A stretch of 64,000 bases of DNA from an uncultured Lachnospiraceae bacterium (GTDB lineage Bacteria; Bacillota; Clostridia; Lachnospirales; Lachnospiraceae). The position numbers were made by a program, and so were the translations under genes. The first letter of the stretch is position 1; every line of letters begins with the position of its first letter. Location: contig CAJTKU010000014.1 of NCBI GenBank assembly GCA_910577015.1, forward strand, positions 1-64,000, in the 5' to 3' direction. Below the pieces are notes generated by a model. It had not been told where the DNA came from. It did not search any database and saw only the letters and a list, made by a program, of their open reading frames with translations. Positions 7,142 through 15,771 of the stretch are shown piece after piece.

Positions 7142-8359
7142 CTACTCATGCCGGAGCGCTTCGATGGGGCTGAGTTTTGCCGCTTTCCTTGCCGGATAAA
7201 TGCCAAAAAATATTCCCACCGCAGAGGAGAAGAGGGACGCGCCCAAAATGGTGGAAAGCTGTACCCTTGCCGTAAAACCTGCCAGCGAGCATACGCCGTA
7301 TGCCCCGAGGATGCCGAGCGTAATGCCTATCAGGCCGCCTAACAGGGTAATAATGGCGGACTCGGACAAAAACTGCAGCAATATGGAGCCGGTTCTCGCA
7401 CCTAAAGCCTTACGGATGCCGATTTCGCGGGTTCGTTCCGTAACGGAAACCAGCATAATGTTCATGACGCCGATGCCGCCCACCAGAAGGGAAATGGCGG
7501 CAACAAGCACCACAAATATCGTGATATAACTTAAAATCTCATTCATCTGGCTCATATAATCATTGAAATTCTCAAGCTGTATGGCGTTTTTTCCTTTGAT
7601 ATTGTGCCTTGCTTCCAAAAGATTGACCACATCCCTCGCCACCTGGGAGGCGTTTTCCGCACCGTCGCTGATAATCAGAATATCACTGAATGTATCCACA
7701 TAAAATCCGTATGCAGTCCCCACGACGGAAAGAGGGGCTTCAATATTTACGCTTCCGCCGTCCATCATGGTAATCATGCCGGACGCGCTGTCCTGCCTGA
7801 TTCCTACAATGGTAAACTCCTGCGTTTCCCCATAGATTGTCAAATCCAGCGTCATCCCCACCACATTTGTGGTGCCATACAGCGTCCTTGCACTGCTCTC
7901 TGTAATGACGCAGACCTTGTTTGCCGCATAGTAATCGTTATCTGTAAAGTATCTGCCCTTTATAATCGCATCGCTGCTTGCATACTGCAGTCCGCTGCTT
8001 CCAAACTTGGCATAACAGGCAAATGAGCCTTTCCTGCCAAGAGCTGTCCCGCTAAAACCCCAGTTTGGCGTGGCTGCCTTTACATTGCTTACCTTGTCGA
8101 GAATGGCCTCCAAATCGTCATTGTCAAACTCCACCTGCACACCCGCGTCGTTGTCGCCATAGGAATAAACATATATCTGCCCGCCTGCCATGGCGTTAAG
8201 TTCATCGTTAATGCCGCCCTTTACCCCGTTACCTACGGAAATAATCATGATAACGGAGGAAATACCGATAATAATGCCAAGCATTGTCAGGACGGAACGG
8301 CCCTTATTGCTTCTGATATTCATCAGGGCAATTTTAATATATTCCCACACCTGTGCCAT
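7142..8359 (-). CDS. MacB-type ABC transporter permease (FtsX/MacB-like)
   Basis: A 405-residue protein with the four-helix MacB topology: TM1 at about residues 18-40, a large extracytoplasmic domain (about 45-270), then three helices in the last 130 residues. The segments SVTERTREIGIRKALGAR and YPARKAAKLSPIEALRHE are typical of FtsX/MacB permeases. It is the third gene of an ATPase-adaptor-permease operon, starting 9 bp after the adaptor gene. Such systems export peptides or antimicrobials or act on the envelope; the substrate cannot be read from sequence. Confidence 0.9.
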   Translation of the reverse strand: MAQVWEYIKIALMNIRSNKGRSVLTMLGIIIGISSVIMIISVGNGVKGGINDELNAMAGGQIYVYSYGDNDAGVQVEFDNDDLEAILDKVSNVKAATPNWGFSGTALGRKGSFACYAKFGSSGLQYASSDAIIKGRYFTDNDYYAANKVCVITESSARTLYGTTNVVGMTLDLTIYGETQEFTIVGIRQDSASGMITMMDGGSVNIEAPLSVVGTAYGFYVDTFSDILIISDGAENASQVARDVVNLLEARHNIKGKNAIQLENFNDYMSQMNEILSYITIFVVLVAAISLLVGGIGVMNIMLVSVTERTREIGIRKALGARTGSILLQFLSESAIITLLGGLIGITLGILGAYGVCSLAGFTARVQLSTILGASLFSSAVGIFFGIYPARKAAKLSPIEALRHE

Positions 8360-8368
8360 GCAAGCCTC

Positions 8369-9856
8369 CTATTCTCCTGACTGCTGCACTGCATAAACAG
8401 GCAGGCCTTCTTCTATTGCCATACCGGAATAGGAGATTGTAATCACGTTATCCGTCTCACAAAGCCCTTCCTTTACCTCTATGTATTCTGTGGAGGAAAT
8501 ACCGGTTACAATAGGTTTTTTCACCACAAAGCCGTTTTCCTCCACGTAAACGAAATCACCTTCCTTGTCCGCATTCAACGCTTCAACGGGAATCAAAAGT
8601 ACATTTTTTGCCTCTTGGGTGTGGATTTCCACCTTAGCGTCAAGTCCCAGAACAATATTGTCATCCGGGTTTTCTACATGGATTTCGGCCCCCACGGTCG
8701 CCGTACCCGACATATTTTCCGTCGCCATGCGGTTAATTTTGGAAATGGTTCCTTCATACACCCTGCCGTTTATGGTAATGTCCGCTTTCTGGCCTGTGGA
8801 AAGCTTTGCGAGGTCATACTTGGTGACGGAAATAACTACTTTGATATTTTCACTGTCAGCCAGCGTTAATAGCTGCATACCTTCCGTTACGTTTGCCCCT
8901 TCCACCACGCCGATTTCCGTGACAATACCCGTAAACTGAGCCGTAATACCGGCCTGCGCCGTATCAAAATCTGCCTGTGCCTGCCCGTAGGATATGGCGT
9001 TCAGTTCCTCTGTGGCAGACAGGTTGGTCTTTTGGTAGGAATCGAGAATCTGCGCCTCCGCCTGCTGCTTCTGCGCCTCCATTTCCGCCTTATATTCCCT
9101 GCATGCAGCCTGTTTTTCCTCCTCCGCCGCAATCCGTTTCTGCAAGTCAAGCTGTTTTTGGGAAGAGCCTGATACCTGGGATGCATACTGGTTCGTCTGC
9201 AAAGCAAGCTGTATCTGGATAATCTCATTCTCGTTTGCAACCGGGTCCCTCTGCAATTCTATCAGTTTTTTCTGGAGATTCATGTTTTCTGCCGCCAGTG
9301 CGTTTGCCGTGCTGGTCTGGTTGTTTTCCAGTTCTTCCCTCAACGTCTTTGTATATGCCTCGGAATCTGCAATCTGCTGATTCAGCACGGCGAGATTGTT
9401 GACTGCTTCATCCAGTTTTGCCTGCGCTTCACGGCTGCCCGCCATACTGCCGTTATAACTGCTGCTTCCTGCGGTGTACTGCAATTTTGCCTGTAAAAGC
9501 ATCTGCTCCATATCAGCCATGTCATAAGAAACAAGCAGGGTTCCGGCCTCAGCCACCGAACCGGCTTCTATATGTATTCCCGCAATTTTTCCACTAACCG
9601 GCGCAAAATAAACTTTAATGTTTTCACTCTGCACCGTACCGCTTGTACTGATGCTTTCTTCCACATTTCCTATTATGGGACTAACAGTCTCCGCCATCAG
9701 AACGCCGCCTTCGTTTCTGCCGCAGGACAGGGCAAGAAACAAAATCACAAGCACAAGTACTGCTGCCAAAATCAGGTTCCTGATTTTTTTCTTTCTCCTT
9801 TTCTTTTCTTCAGGCAGTAATTCCCGCTGCTTTTTCTCCTTCTTCACCGGTGCCAA
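8369..9856 (-). CDS. HlyD/MacA-type periplasmic-adaptor-like protein
   Basis: A 495-residue membrane-anchored adaptor. A very basic N-terminus (KKEKKQRELLPEEKKRRKKK) precedes one membrane helix at about residues 27-45. A lipoyl-like half motif (GKIAGIHIEAGSV) and a long coiled coil rich in Gln/Glu/Ala (about 95-270) follow, then the second lipoyl half (GIVTEIGVVEGANV) and beta-barrel domains. In Gram-positive bacteria these proteins partner MacB-like permeases. The start is uncertain: a TTG at 9856 is only a few bases from AAGGAG, and a GTG three codons later has better spacing. Confidence 0.88.
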   Translation of the reverse strand: MAPVKKEKKQRELLPEEKKRRKKKIRNLILAAVLVLVILFLALSCGRNEGGVLMAETVSPIIGNVEESISTSGTVQSENIKVYFAPVSGKIAGIHIEAGSVAEAGTLLVSYDMADMEQMLLQAKLQYTAGSSSYNGSMAGSREAQAKLDEAVNNLAVLNQQIADSEAYTKTLREELENNQTSTANALAAENMNLQKKLIELQRDPVANENEIIQIQLALQTNQYASQVSGSSQKQLDLQKRIAAEEEKQAACREYKAEMEAQKQQAEAQILDSYQKTNLSATEELNAISYGQAQADFDTAQAGITAQFTGIVTEIGVVEGANVTEGMQLLTLADSENIKVVISVTKYDLAKLSTGQKADITINGRVYEGTISKINRMATENMSGTATVGAEIHVENPDDNIVLGLDAKVEIHTQEAKNVLLIPVEALNADKEGDFVYVEENGFVVKKPIVTGISSTEYIEVKEGLCETDNVITISYSGMAIEEGLPVYAVQQSGE

Positions 9857-9880
9857 CGCTCCTTTCCTTTTCCAGTTATG

Positions 9881-10594
9881 TCATATTGACCTTTCTATTC
9901 CCACAGAAGTACTTTTCACGCTATCGCTTTCCACACACCCATCCCGGATTTTGATGATTCGTCTGGCTTGTGCAGCAATTTCATTATCATGTGTTATCAG
10001 GATAACTGTCCTGCCTTCGCGATGCAGTTCTTTCATTATCTCCAGAATCTCTTTTGTGGAACCGGAATCCAGGTTGCCCGTGGGCTCATCTGCCAAAATA
10101 ACGGGCGGCGCCTGTGCAATGGCGCGCGCTATCGCCACTCTCTGCTGCTGGCCTCCCGACATTTCCGCAGGTTTATGCCCCATACGCTTCTCCAGCCCTA
10201 CCTTCTTAAGCGCCTCCTTTGCAAGGGCAATCCTCTTTCCCCTGCTGACGCCGCGGTATATCAACGGCAATTCCACATTTTCCAGCGCCGTCAGATTCTG
10301 TATCAGATTAAACCCTTGAAAAATAAACCCGATTTCATGGTTCCTTATGTCTGACAGTTCATTGTCCGTCAAGCCTGACACATCCCTGCCATGAAGCATG
10401 TAAATACCGCTCGTCGGCACATCCAGACAGCCAAGTACGTTCATCAGGGTGGATTTTCCCGAGCCGGATTGTCCGATAATGGCCACAAATTCTCCCGCTT
10501 CTATGGAAACATTCACCCCGTCTAAAGCCCGTACCTCATTTTCACCCGGATTGTATATCTTGCACACATCCCGGATTTCTATCAAAGCACCCAT
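9881..10594 (-). CDS. MacB/LolD-type ABC transporter ATPase
   Basis: A 237-residue ATPase that powers the adjacent permease. Visible motifs are Walker A GQSGSGKS (residues 41-48), the signature MSGGQQQR (about 143-150), Walker B VILADEPTGNLD and the H-loop ITHD. The chosen ATG at 10594 is 6 bp downstream of GAAAGGG; an ATG two codons earlier lies against that site and is less likely. First gene of the export operon, with a good promoter at 10633-10661. Confidence 0.92.
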   Translation of the reverse strand: MGALIEIRDVCKIYNPGENEVRALDGVNVSIEAGEFVAIIGQSGSGKSTLMNVLGCLDVPTSGIYMLHGRDVSGLTDNELSDIRNHEIGFIFQGFNLIQNLTALENVELPLIYRGVSRGKRIALAKEALKKVGLEKRMGHKPAEMSGGQQQRVAIARAIAQAPPVILADEPTGNLDSGSTKEILEIMKELHREGRTVILITHDNEIAAQARRIIKIRDGCVESDSVKSTSVGIERSI

Positions 10595-10632
10595 ATCCAT
10601 CCCTTTCCAACGCCTGAAAATCAATTTTTCTC

Positions 10633-10661
10633 ATCATACTCCCATTTTATGTAATTCGCAA
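10633..10661 (-). promoter_or_regulatory. Candidate promoter of the MacB-type operon
   Basis: On the minus strand TTGCGA (10656-10661), 17-bp spacer, TATGAT (10633-10638), about 40 bp upstream of the ATPase start. Confidence 0.6.
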
Positions 10662-10679
10662 CCTTTACTTAACCCGAAA

Positions 10680-10864
10680 GTTTCCGCATTTAGCATAGCG
10701 GCATCCCCGGCGTGCATTTGATTCCAAAAAGGACCGTGTAAAAACGCCGGCATTTGGAGGTTGTTTTTTAACCTCCTATGTGCCGCTGCGTTTTTACTCG
10801 AGCGAGAGCGCGTCCTGTTGGAACAAATGCACGCCGGGGATGCCGTTATGCTAAATGCGGAAAC
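10680..10864. repeat. Long hairpin repeat family A, copy 3 (inverted)
   Basis: The reverse complement of the family A core, nearly identical to copy 2 inside. Its arms are again private: GTTTCCGCATTTAGCATAGC and GTTATGCTAAATGCGGAAAC pair with one G-T wobble, extending the outer stem to about 41 bp through the shared CGGCGTGCATTTG. It begins 29 bp beyond the ribU stop codon. Thus all three copies follow closely on a stop codon, in either orientation. Confidence 0.9.
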
Positions 10865-10893
10865 CCGGGCTGCGCAATGCTTATTTCAAAAAA

Positions 10894-11625
10894 TTATTTT
10901 CTGCCTTCTTTTATAATCGGGCTTAAGGGTTTATAGATAAACATGGTAATCAGGGAAATCACGCCTGCCTTCAAAAGGTTTAAGGGCGCCACTGCCATGC
11001 AGACAAAAGTCGGAAGGTTGGTGATGGCTGGATTTATCTTTCCTCCCATCTGAACAACGGCATCGACGGAACCCATGCCAAACAGTTCCACAAATTTGGG
11101 AATCAGGTAAAAGGCGTTAAAGGCGCTGCCGAATACGGTCATGCACAACGTCCCCGCAATACAGCCTGCAATGGCGCCTTTCTTGCTTTTTACAAATTCA
11201 TATATTGTGGAAGCCGGAAGGAGAAGGCTGCATCCGATAATAAAGTTGGCCAAATCACCTACAAAAGCAGTATCGCTTTGTTTTACTATCAGTTTCAGCA
11301 ATATCTTGCAAAACTCAATCATGACGCCTGCTACCGGCCCAAAGGCAAAACTCCCCACCATGACAGGCAGTTCGCTGAAATCCACCTTGTAAAAAGCAGG
11401 TGCAAAGGGCAGTGGAAAATCAAACAGATACAGTACAAAGGCGATGGCGGAAAACATTCCCGTCACTGTCAGCATGCGCGTGGTAAACAGCTTTCTTTTG
11501 ACGCCTCTTTTTTTGTCTGCCATCTTTTCAATTCCCACGGCAATCAGGAACATCAGGGCAATAATACCCAGAAATTCCAGTACAAAAACCAGATTTTCAG
11601 TTACGCTTTTCCATAGTTCACTCAT
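10894..11625 (-). CDS. ribU: Riboflavin ECF transporter S component
   Basis: A 243-residue membrane protein with about six helices. The segment LPFAPAFYKVDFSELPVMVGSF and the later FNAFYLIPKF are characteristic of RibU, the riboflavin-binding subunit that works with the shared ECF energising module (not encoded here). A hydrophilic KKRGVKRKLF stretch separates an extra N-terminal helix from the core. The ATG at 11625, 7 bp after CTGGAGGA, was chosen; longer readings run into the riboswitch terminator. An FMN riboswitch upstream confirms the flavin link. Confidence 0.93.
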   Translation of the reverse strand: MSELWKSVTENLVFVLEFLGIIALMFLIAVGIEKMADKKRGVKRKLFTTRMLTVTGMFSAIAFVLYLFDFPLPFAPAFYKVDFSELPVMVGSFAFGPVAGVMIEFCKILLKLIVKQSDTAFVGDLANFIIGCSLLLPASTIYEFVKSKKGAIAGCIAGTLCMTVFGSAFNAFYLIPKFVELFGMGSVDAVVQMGGKINPAITNLPTFVCMAVAPLNLLKAGVISLITMFIYKPLSPIIKEGRK

Positions 11626-11697
11626 AAAATTATCCTCCAGTCCGAAATTCTCCATAGAGGGTTTTATCTGACGGATAAACCTGCTCATTCCATCAAA

Positions 11698-11725
11698 CAA
11701 AAAATCCCCGGACATACATCCGGGG
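11698..11725 (-). terminator. Riboswitch-controlled intrinsic terminator before ribU
   Basis: On the minus strand CCCCGGATGTATGTCCGGGG forms a GC-rich hairpin followed by ATTTTTTG. It sits between the FMN aptamer and the ribU start, the expected place for the expression platform: FMN binding would favour this terminator. Confidence 0.88.
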
Positions 11726-11800
11726 AACCATCTGCCTGCAAACACATCCTTTCCGCCATGCAAAATTTACGCACAGCAAAAAAGACCCTGCACTGCATTT

Positions 11801-11957
11801 CTTCTTTCATCCAGACTTTACTGTTGGTACCGGATTCTACCGGTTCAGCCGCATATCATGCACTAAAACTTCTGTATACAGGCATTACATGCAGGTCGCA
11901 GACTCGTCGGAATACTCCGCTTCACTGCCAGTAGGGAATTTCACCCGACCCCGAAGA
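11801..11957 (-). promoter_or_regulatory. FMN riboswitch (RFN element)
   Basis: The minus strand contains the conserved RFN blocks in order: UCUUCGGGG, GGGUGAAAUUCCC, ACUGGCAGU, GAGUCUGCGACC, GCGGCUGAACCGG, GAAUCCGGUACC, and AGUCUGGAUGAAAGAAGA closing the first stem. It lies upstream of ribU with a terminator in between, so high FMN should stop ribU transcription. Confidence 0.97.
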
Positions 11958-12006
11958 ACTTCTATCTCTATTTTTTGTGATACAGAAATCCCGTATCACT
12001 TTTCCA

Positions 12007-12035
12007 ATCATAACCCATGCCGGGGAATTTGTCAA
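12007..12035 (-). promoter_or_regulatory. Candidate promoter of the riboswitch-ribU transcript
   Basis: On the minus strand a perfect TTGACA (12030-12035), 17-bp spacer and TATGAT (12007-12012). Transcription would start about 40 bp before the aptamer. A small hairpin GTGATAC/GTATCAC (around 11977-11999) lies in the intervening leader. Confidence 0.75.
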
Positions 12036-12048
12036 CGCCAAAGCCATT

Positions 12049-12816
12049 TCATTTAAGAAGCTTTTCGTAGAGTTCCCTGTCAATGTCCTTGAACACATTG
12101 AAAATTACTTCGATGTTACTGTTTGCCGCTTTCTTGTATTCTTTTACCGTCCTGACTGCAATTTCTGCCGCCAAATCATTCGGAAAATGAAATTCCCCCG
12201 TGGAAATACAGCAGAACGCAATACTTTTTATATGGTTTTTGTCGGCAAGTTCCAGACAGGAACGGTAACAGGAGGCAAGAAGCTCTTTATCTTTATCCGT
12301 CACGCTTCCTGTTACAATAGGTCCGACTGTGTGCAGTACATATTTACAAGGGAGATTATATGCCGGTGTGATTTTGGCCCGGCCGGTTTCCTCCTCATGC
12401 ATCTGCTTTTCCATAATCGCGGCGCAGGAAAGACGCAGCTGCACGCCGGAATAGGTATGGATGGCATTGTCAATACATCCGTGGCAGGGGCAAAAACAGC
12501 CCAGCATCTGCGCATTTGCAGCGTTTACAATGGCGTCACAACAAAGTGTGGTGATGTCGCCCTGCCAGATATAGATGCCTTCCTGTATCGGGGTGAGCAT
12601 TTGCAGAGCCGTAATCCCTTTTCTTTTCGTTTCTTCCTGTAAGTAAGCGTCCTGTATTTTGATAAATTCCCCGCTCGCTTCTTTTGGCATACGGATATTA
12701 AACAGGGAGCGGAGCAGCCGCTTCTGCCCTGTTTCATCATCCGGAATCACTGCCGTCTGCTGCTGTTCTTCCAGTAAGAAACGGATTAACCGGATTCTTC
12801 TTTCTGTCTGCGTCAT
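12049..12816 (-). CDS. Zinc-type macrodomain protein, probable ADP-ribosyl-protein hydrolase
   Basis: A 255-residue protein with an N-terminal helical region (about 1-80) and a macrodomain carrying GDITT (86-90), IVNAANAQML (96-105), and the cysteine/histidine-rich loop CFCPCHGCID (108-117). That loop matches the zinc-containing macrodomains of Firmicutes, some of which reverse ADP-ribosylation linked to SirTM sirtuins and lipoylated GcvH. No sirtuin, gcvH-L or lipoate ligase gene is adjacent here, so a link to that system is not supported by context. The start overlaps the end of tex by 4 bp, so it is probably cotranscribed with tex. Confidence 0.88.
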   Translation of the reverse strand: MTQTERRIRLIRFLLEEQQQTAVIPDDETGQKRLLRSLFNIRMPKEASGEFIKIQDAYLQEETKRKGITALQMLTPIQEGIYIWQGDITTLCCDAIVNAANAQMLGCFCPCHGCIDNAIHTYSGVQLRLSCAAIMEKQMHEEETGRAKITPAYNLPCKYVLHTVGPIVTGSVTDKDKELLASCYRSCLELADKNHIKSIAFCCISTGEFHFPNDLAAEIAVRTVKEYKKAANSNIEVIFNVFKDIDRELYEKLLK

Positions 12817-15227
12817 TTTATCCCTTTCCCAATCTTCATGGTAAGACTGATTCTTTTCTTGGCCACATCCACGGAAAGTACCTGAACCTCCACAATATCC
12901 CCTACGCTGACAGCCTCCAGGGGATGCTTGATAAAGCGCTCCGTTATCTGTGAAATATGCACCAGTCCGTCCTGATGGACGCCGATATCCACAAACACGC
13001 CGAAATCGATGACATTTCGCACGGTGCCTTTTAATACCATGCCCGGTTTCAAATCCTTCATATCCAGCACGTCGTTCCTGAGAATGGGAGCCGGCATGTC
13101 GTCGCGCGGGTCCCTGGCAGGTTTCTCCAGTTCTTTTATGATATCTGTAAGGGTGATTTCCCCGATACCCAATTCTTCCGCCAGTTTATGCTTGTCCGAA
13201 ATCTTTCTTTCCAGACTTCCCACTGCGCCCGGTTCTTTTCTTTCTCCGACACTGCCCGGTGTATCTTTCTTTTGGGGTTCCTCTGCAAGAACCATTCCGC
13301 CCATTGCCTGTGCCAGCGCTTTTCCCATGGCTGTTCCGGTATTGCGCACCTGTATCTGTTTTCCCTGATTTCTGCTTTTTGCCCCGCCCTGCTGTACGGC
13401 TGCGCTTTTACCCGCGCCCGCACTTTCCGTCCTTTTACCGGAAAGACGCTCCGCAGCGGCTTTTTTCTGGGCGGCCCTGACGTCTTCCATGGTCAGGCCC
13501 AGCCTGTCCAAAAGCTGCATGGCCGCTTTATAGGATTCCGGATGCACGCTTGTGGCGTCTAACGGATTGTCGCCGCCTGCAATCCTTAAAAAACCGGCGC
13601 ATTGTTCAAATGCCTTGGGACCTAACTTCGCCACCTTTAAAAGCTGCTGCCTGTTGGTAAACCGGCCGTTTTTCTCGCGGTAATCCACAATGTTTTTGGC
13701 TATGGCCTTGCTGATGCCGGAAATGTATTCCAGAAGGGAAACGGAAGCCGTGTTCAAATCCACGCCCACTTTATTTACGCAGTCCTCCACTACGCCTTCC
13801 AGCGTTTCACCCAGTTTTTTCTGGTTCATATCATGCTGGTACTGCCCCACGCCAATGGATTTGGGGTCAATTTTAACCAGCTCCGCCAACGGGTCCTGCA
13901 GTCTTCTGGCTATGGACGCCGCGCTTCTCTGTCCCACGTCAAAATTGGGAAACTCCTCCGTTGCCAGCTTGCTTGCAGAGTAAACGGAGGCGCCCGCCTC
14001 GTTTACGATAACGTACTGTACCGGTGCATTCAATTCCTTCAACATCTCTACAATTACCTGTTCCGATTCTCTGGAGGCTGTGCCGTTTCCAACAGAAATA
14101 AGGGAAACGCCATACTTTTTAATCAGTTTCTTTACCTCCGCTTTTGCTTCCTCCACTTTATTTTGCGGCGCAGTGGGATAAACCACTTTGGTATCCAGCA
14201 CCTTGCCGGTAGCGTCAACCACGGCAAGCTTGCATCCTGTCCTGAATGCAGGGTCCCACCCCAGCACTACCTTTCCCGCAATGGGAGGCTGCATCAGAAG
14301 CTGCTCCAGATTTTTCCCGAAAACATTGATGGCTCCGTCTTCAGCCTTTTCCGTCAATTCATTCCTCACTTCCCTCTCGATTGCCGGCGCTATCAGACGC
14401 CCGTAGCAATCCGCCACAACCTCCTGCAGAACGGGCGTGGTATACGGATTGTCTGCGGTTATCACCTTTTTCTCCAAATACCTGATGATGCGTTCCACCG
14501 GTGCAGCCACCTTTACGGTAAGGACTTTTTCATTTTCGCCTCGGTTTAGCGCCAGAATCCTGTGTCCTGCAATCTTTTTTACCGGCTCCTCAAAGCTGTA
14601 GTACATTTCATAGACGCTTTCCGCCTTCTCGTCTTTGGCCGACGAAGCAATGACGCCCTCCTCCATGGTAGCGTTCCTGATATACATCCTGTGCTCCGCG
14701 TCATCGGAAATGCTTTCCGCGAGAATATCCTTTGCCCCCTGCAATGCTTCCTCCGCCGTCTTCACCTGCTTTTCTTCGGGAACGTCCGCACCGGAAACAT
14801 ATTTTGCCGCCTCCTCCAAAACAGGATAATCCGCATCCTGCCTTGCAATAAACTCAGCCAGCCCGTCCAGCCCTTTTTCTTTTGCCACGCTTGCACGGGT
14901 CTTTCTTTTAGGCCGGTAAGGCCTGTACAAATCCTCCACCACGACAAGGGTTTCCGCCGAAAGGATTTTGTTTTTCAGTTCCTCCGTCAGTTTTCCCTGC
15001 TCCTCTATGCTGCCAAGCACCTGCTCCTTTTTTTCCTCCAGATTTCGCAGATAATTCAGCCTTTCATACAGGCTGCGAAGCTGCTCGTCATTCAAAGAGC
15101 CGGTTGCCTCCTTCCTGTATCTGGAAATAAAGGGAATGGTATTTCCCTCATCAATCAATTTGACGGCGGCTTCCACCTGCCATTTTTCCACTTTCAGTTC
15201 ATCCCTGATTTTTCCTGCAATATCCAT
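12813..15227 (-). CDS. tex: Tex family transcription accessory / RNA-binding protein
   Basis: An 804-residue homologue of Tex (Spt6-like). Domains in order: an N-terminal helical region with IPFISRYRKEATGSL, a YqgF/RNase H-like domain beginning GWDPAFRTGCKLAVVD (about residue 322), helix-hairpin-helix motifs (about 500-560), and a C-terminal S1 RNA-binding domain (GMVLKGTVRNVIDFGVFVDIG, about 723-800). A low-complexity Ala/Gly/Lys/Gln-rich insert at about 605-680 separates HhH and S1 regions and makes the protein somewhat longer than usual. It overlaps the downstream macrodomain gene by 4 bp. Confidence 0.94.
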   Translation of the reverse strand: MDIAGKIRDELKVEKWQVEAAVKLIDEGNTIPFISRYRKEATGSLNDEQLRSLYERLNYLRNLEEKKEQVLGSIEEQGKLTEELKNKILSAETLVVVEDLYRPYRPKRKTRASVAKEKGLDGLAEFIARQDADYPVLEEAAKYVSGADVPEEKQVKTAEEALQGAKDILAESISDDAEHRMYIRNATMEEGVIASSAKDEKAESVYEMYYSFEEPVKKIAGHRILALNRGENEKVLTVKVAAPVERIIRYLEKKVITADNPYTTPVLQEVVADCYGRLIAPAIEREVRNELTEKAEDGAINVFGKNLEQLLMQPPIAGKVVLGWDPAFRTGCKLAVVDATGKVLDTKVVYPTAPQNKVEEAKAEVKKLIKKYGVSLISVGNGTASRESEQVIVEMLKELNAPVQYVIVNEAGASVYSASKLATEEFPNFDVGQRSAASIARRLQDPLAELVKIDPKSIGVGQYQHDMNQKKLGETLEGVVEDCVNKVGVDLNTASVSLLEYISGISKAIAKNIVDYREKNGRFTNRQQLLKVAKLGPKAFEQCAGFLRIAGGDNPLDATSVHPESYKAAMQLLDRLGLTMEDVRAAQKKAAAERLSGKRTESAGAGKSAAVQQGGAKSRNQGKQIQVRNTGTAMGKALAQAMGGMVLAEEPQKKDTPGSVGERKEPGAVGSLERKISDKHKLAEELGIGEITLTDIIKELEKPARDPRDDMPAPILRNDVLDMKDLKPGMVLKGTVRNVIDFGVFVDIGVHQDGLVHISQITERFIKHPLEAVSVGDIVEVQVLSVDVAKKRISLTMKIGKGIK

Positions 15228-15309
15228 TCACTCTTCCATCCTTCCAAAGGTGCTTTTTTCTAACAGGGATATTATACAGAAAAAGTATGTGGGTTGCAAT
15301 AAAATATAA

Positions 15310-15338
15310 TTGTAAAGATTGGAAAAAGGTGCTACACT
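15310..15338 (+). promoter_or_regulatory. Candidate promoter of the 15.4-17 kb rightward genes
   Basis: TTGTAA (15310-15315), 17-bp spacer, TACACT (15333-15338), about 50 bp upstream of the first start codon. Confidence 0.55.
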
Positions 15339-15389
15339 AAGGATAAGTATATGCAGTATGTTTTACATCCTAACGAGGAGTCAGGTAAC

Positions 15390-15761
15390 ATGGACAATAC
15401 AAACAGGTTTGCGACGGCGGCCATGGTTCTGGGCATTAGTTCCCTCATATTTTTATGTACCTTTTTTCTGCCGCTTCCGCTTGGCGCACTTGGCATCCTT
15501 TTTGTAATATTGTCCCACAGGAAGGGACGTTCTTTTTCCACTCCTGCCGTGACAGGGCTGATTACTTCCCTGATTTCTGTTATATGCAGCGTATTGGTTC
15601 TTGTTATGACTTTCTTTTCCGGCATTATCATGTTAAAGCCGGAAAACCGCACGTCGTTAAACCATCTGTATGAGCAGCAGTACGGCATCAGTTTTGACGA
15701 ATACCTTGATTCCCTGGAAGAACAGTTTGGAAGCAATGATTTCCTTGATTATTTCAGATAG
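15390..15761 (+). CDS. Small DUF4190-like membrane protein
   Basis: A 123-residue protein with two hydrophobic helical segments (about residues 8-37 and 50-78), consistent with a small integral membrane protein, then a hydrophilic tail with the acidic segment SFDEYLDSLEEQFG. The arrangement (small Asn-rich N-terminus, AAMVLGISSL, LPLGALGIL) resembles DUF4190-type proteins, whose function is not known. GAGGAG lies 9 bp upstream of the ATG at 15390; an in-frame ATG 13 codons earlier has no such site. First of three closely spaced genes. Confidence 0.72.
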   Translation: MDNTNRFATAAMVLGISSLIFLCTFFLPLPLGALGILFVILSHRKGRSFSTPAVTGLITSLISVICSVLVLVMTFFSGIIMLKPENRTSLNHLYEQQYGISFDEYLDSLEEQFGSNDFLDYFR

Positions 15762-15771
15762 GAGGCGCAAT

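Noticed and set aside
12049..12816. The macrodomain gene as part of an ADP-ribosylation toxin or SirTM defence-like operon
   Set aside because: Its only close partner is tex; no sirtuin, lipoate ligase or ADP-ribosyltransferase gene is adjacent.
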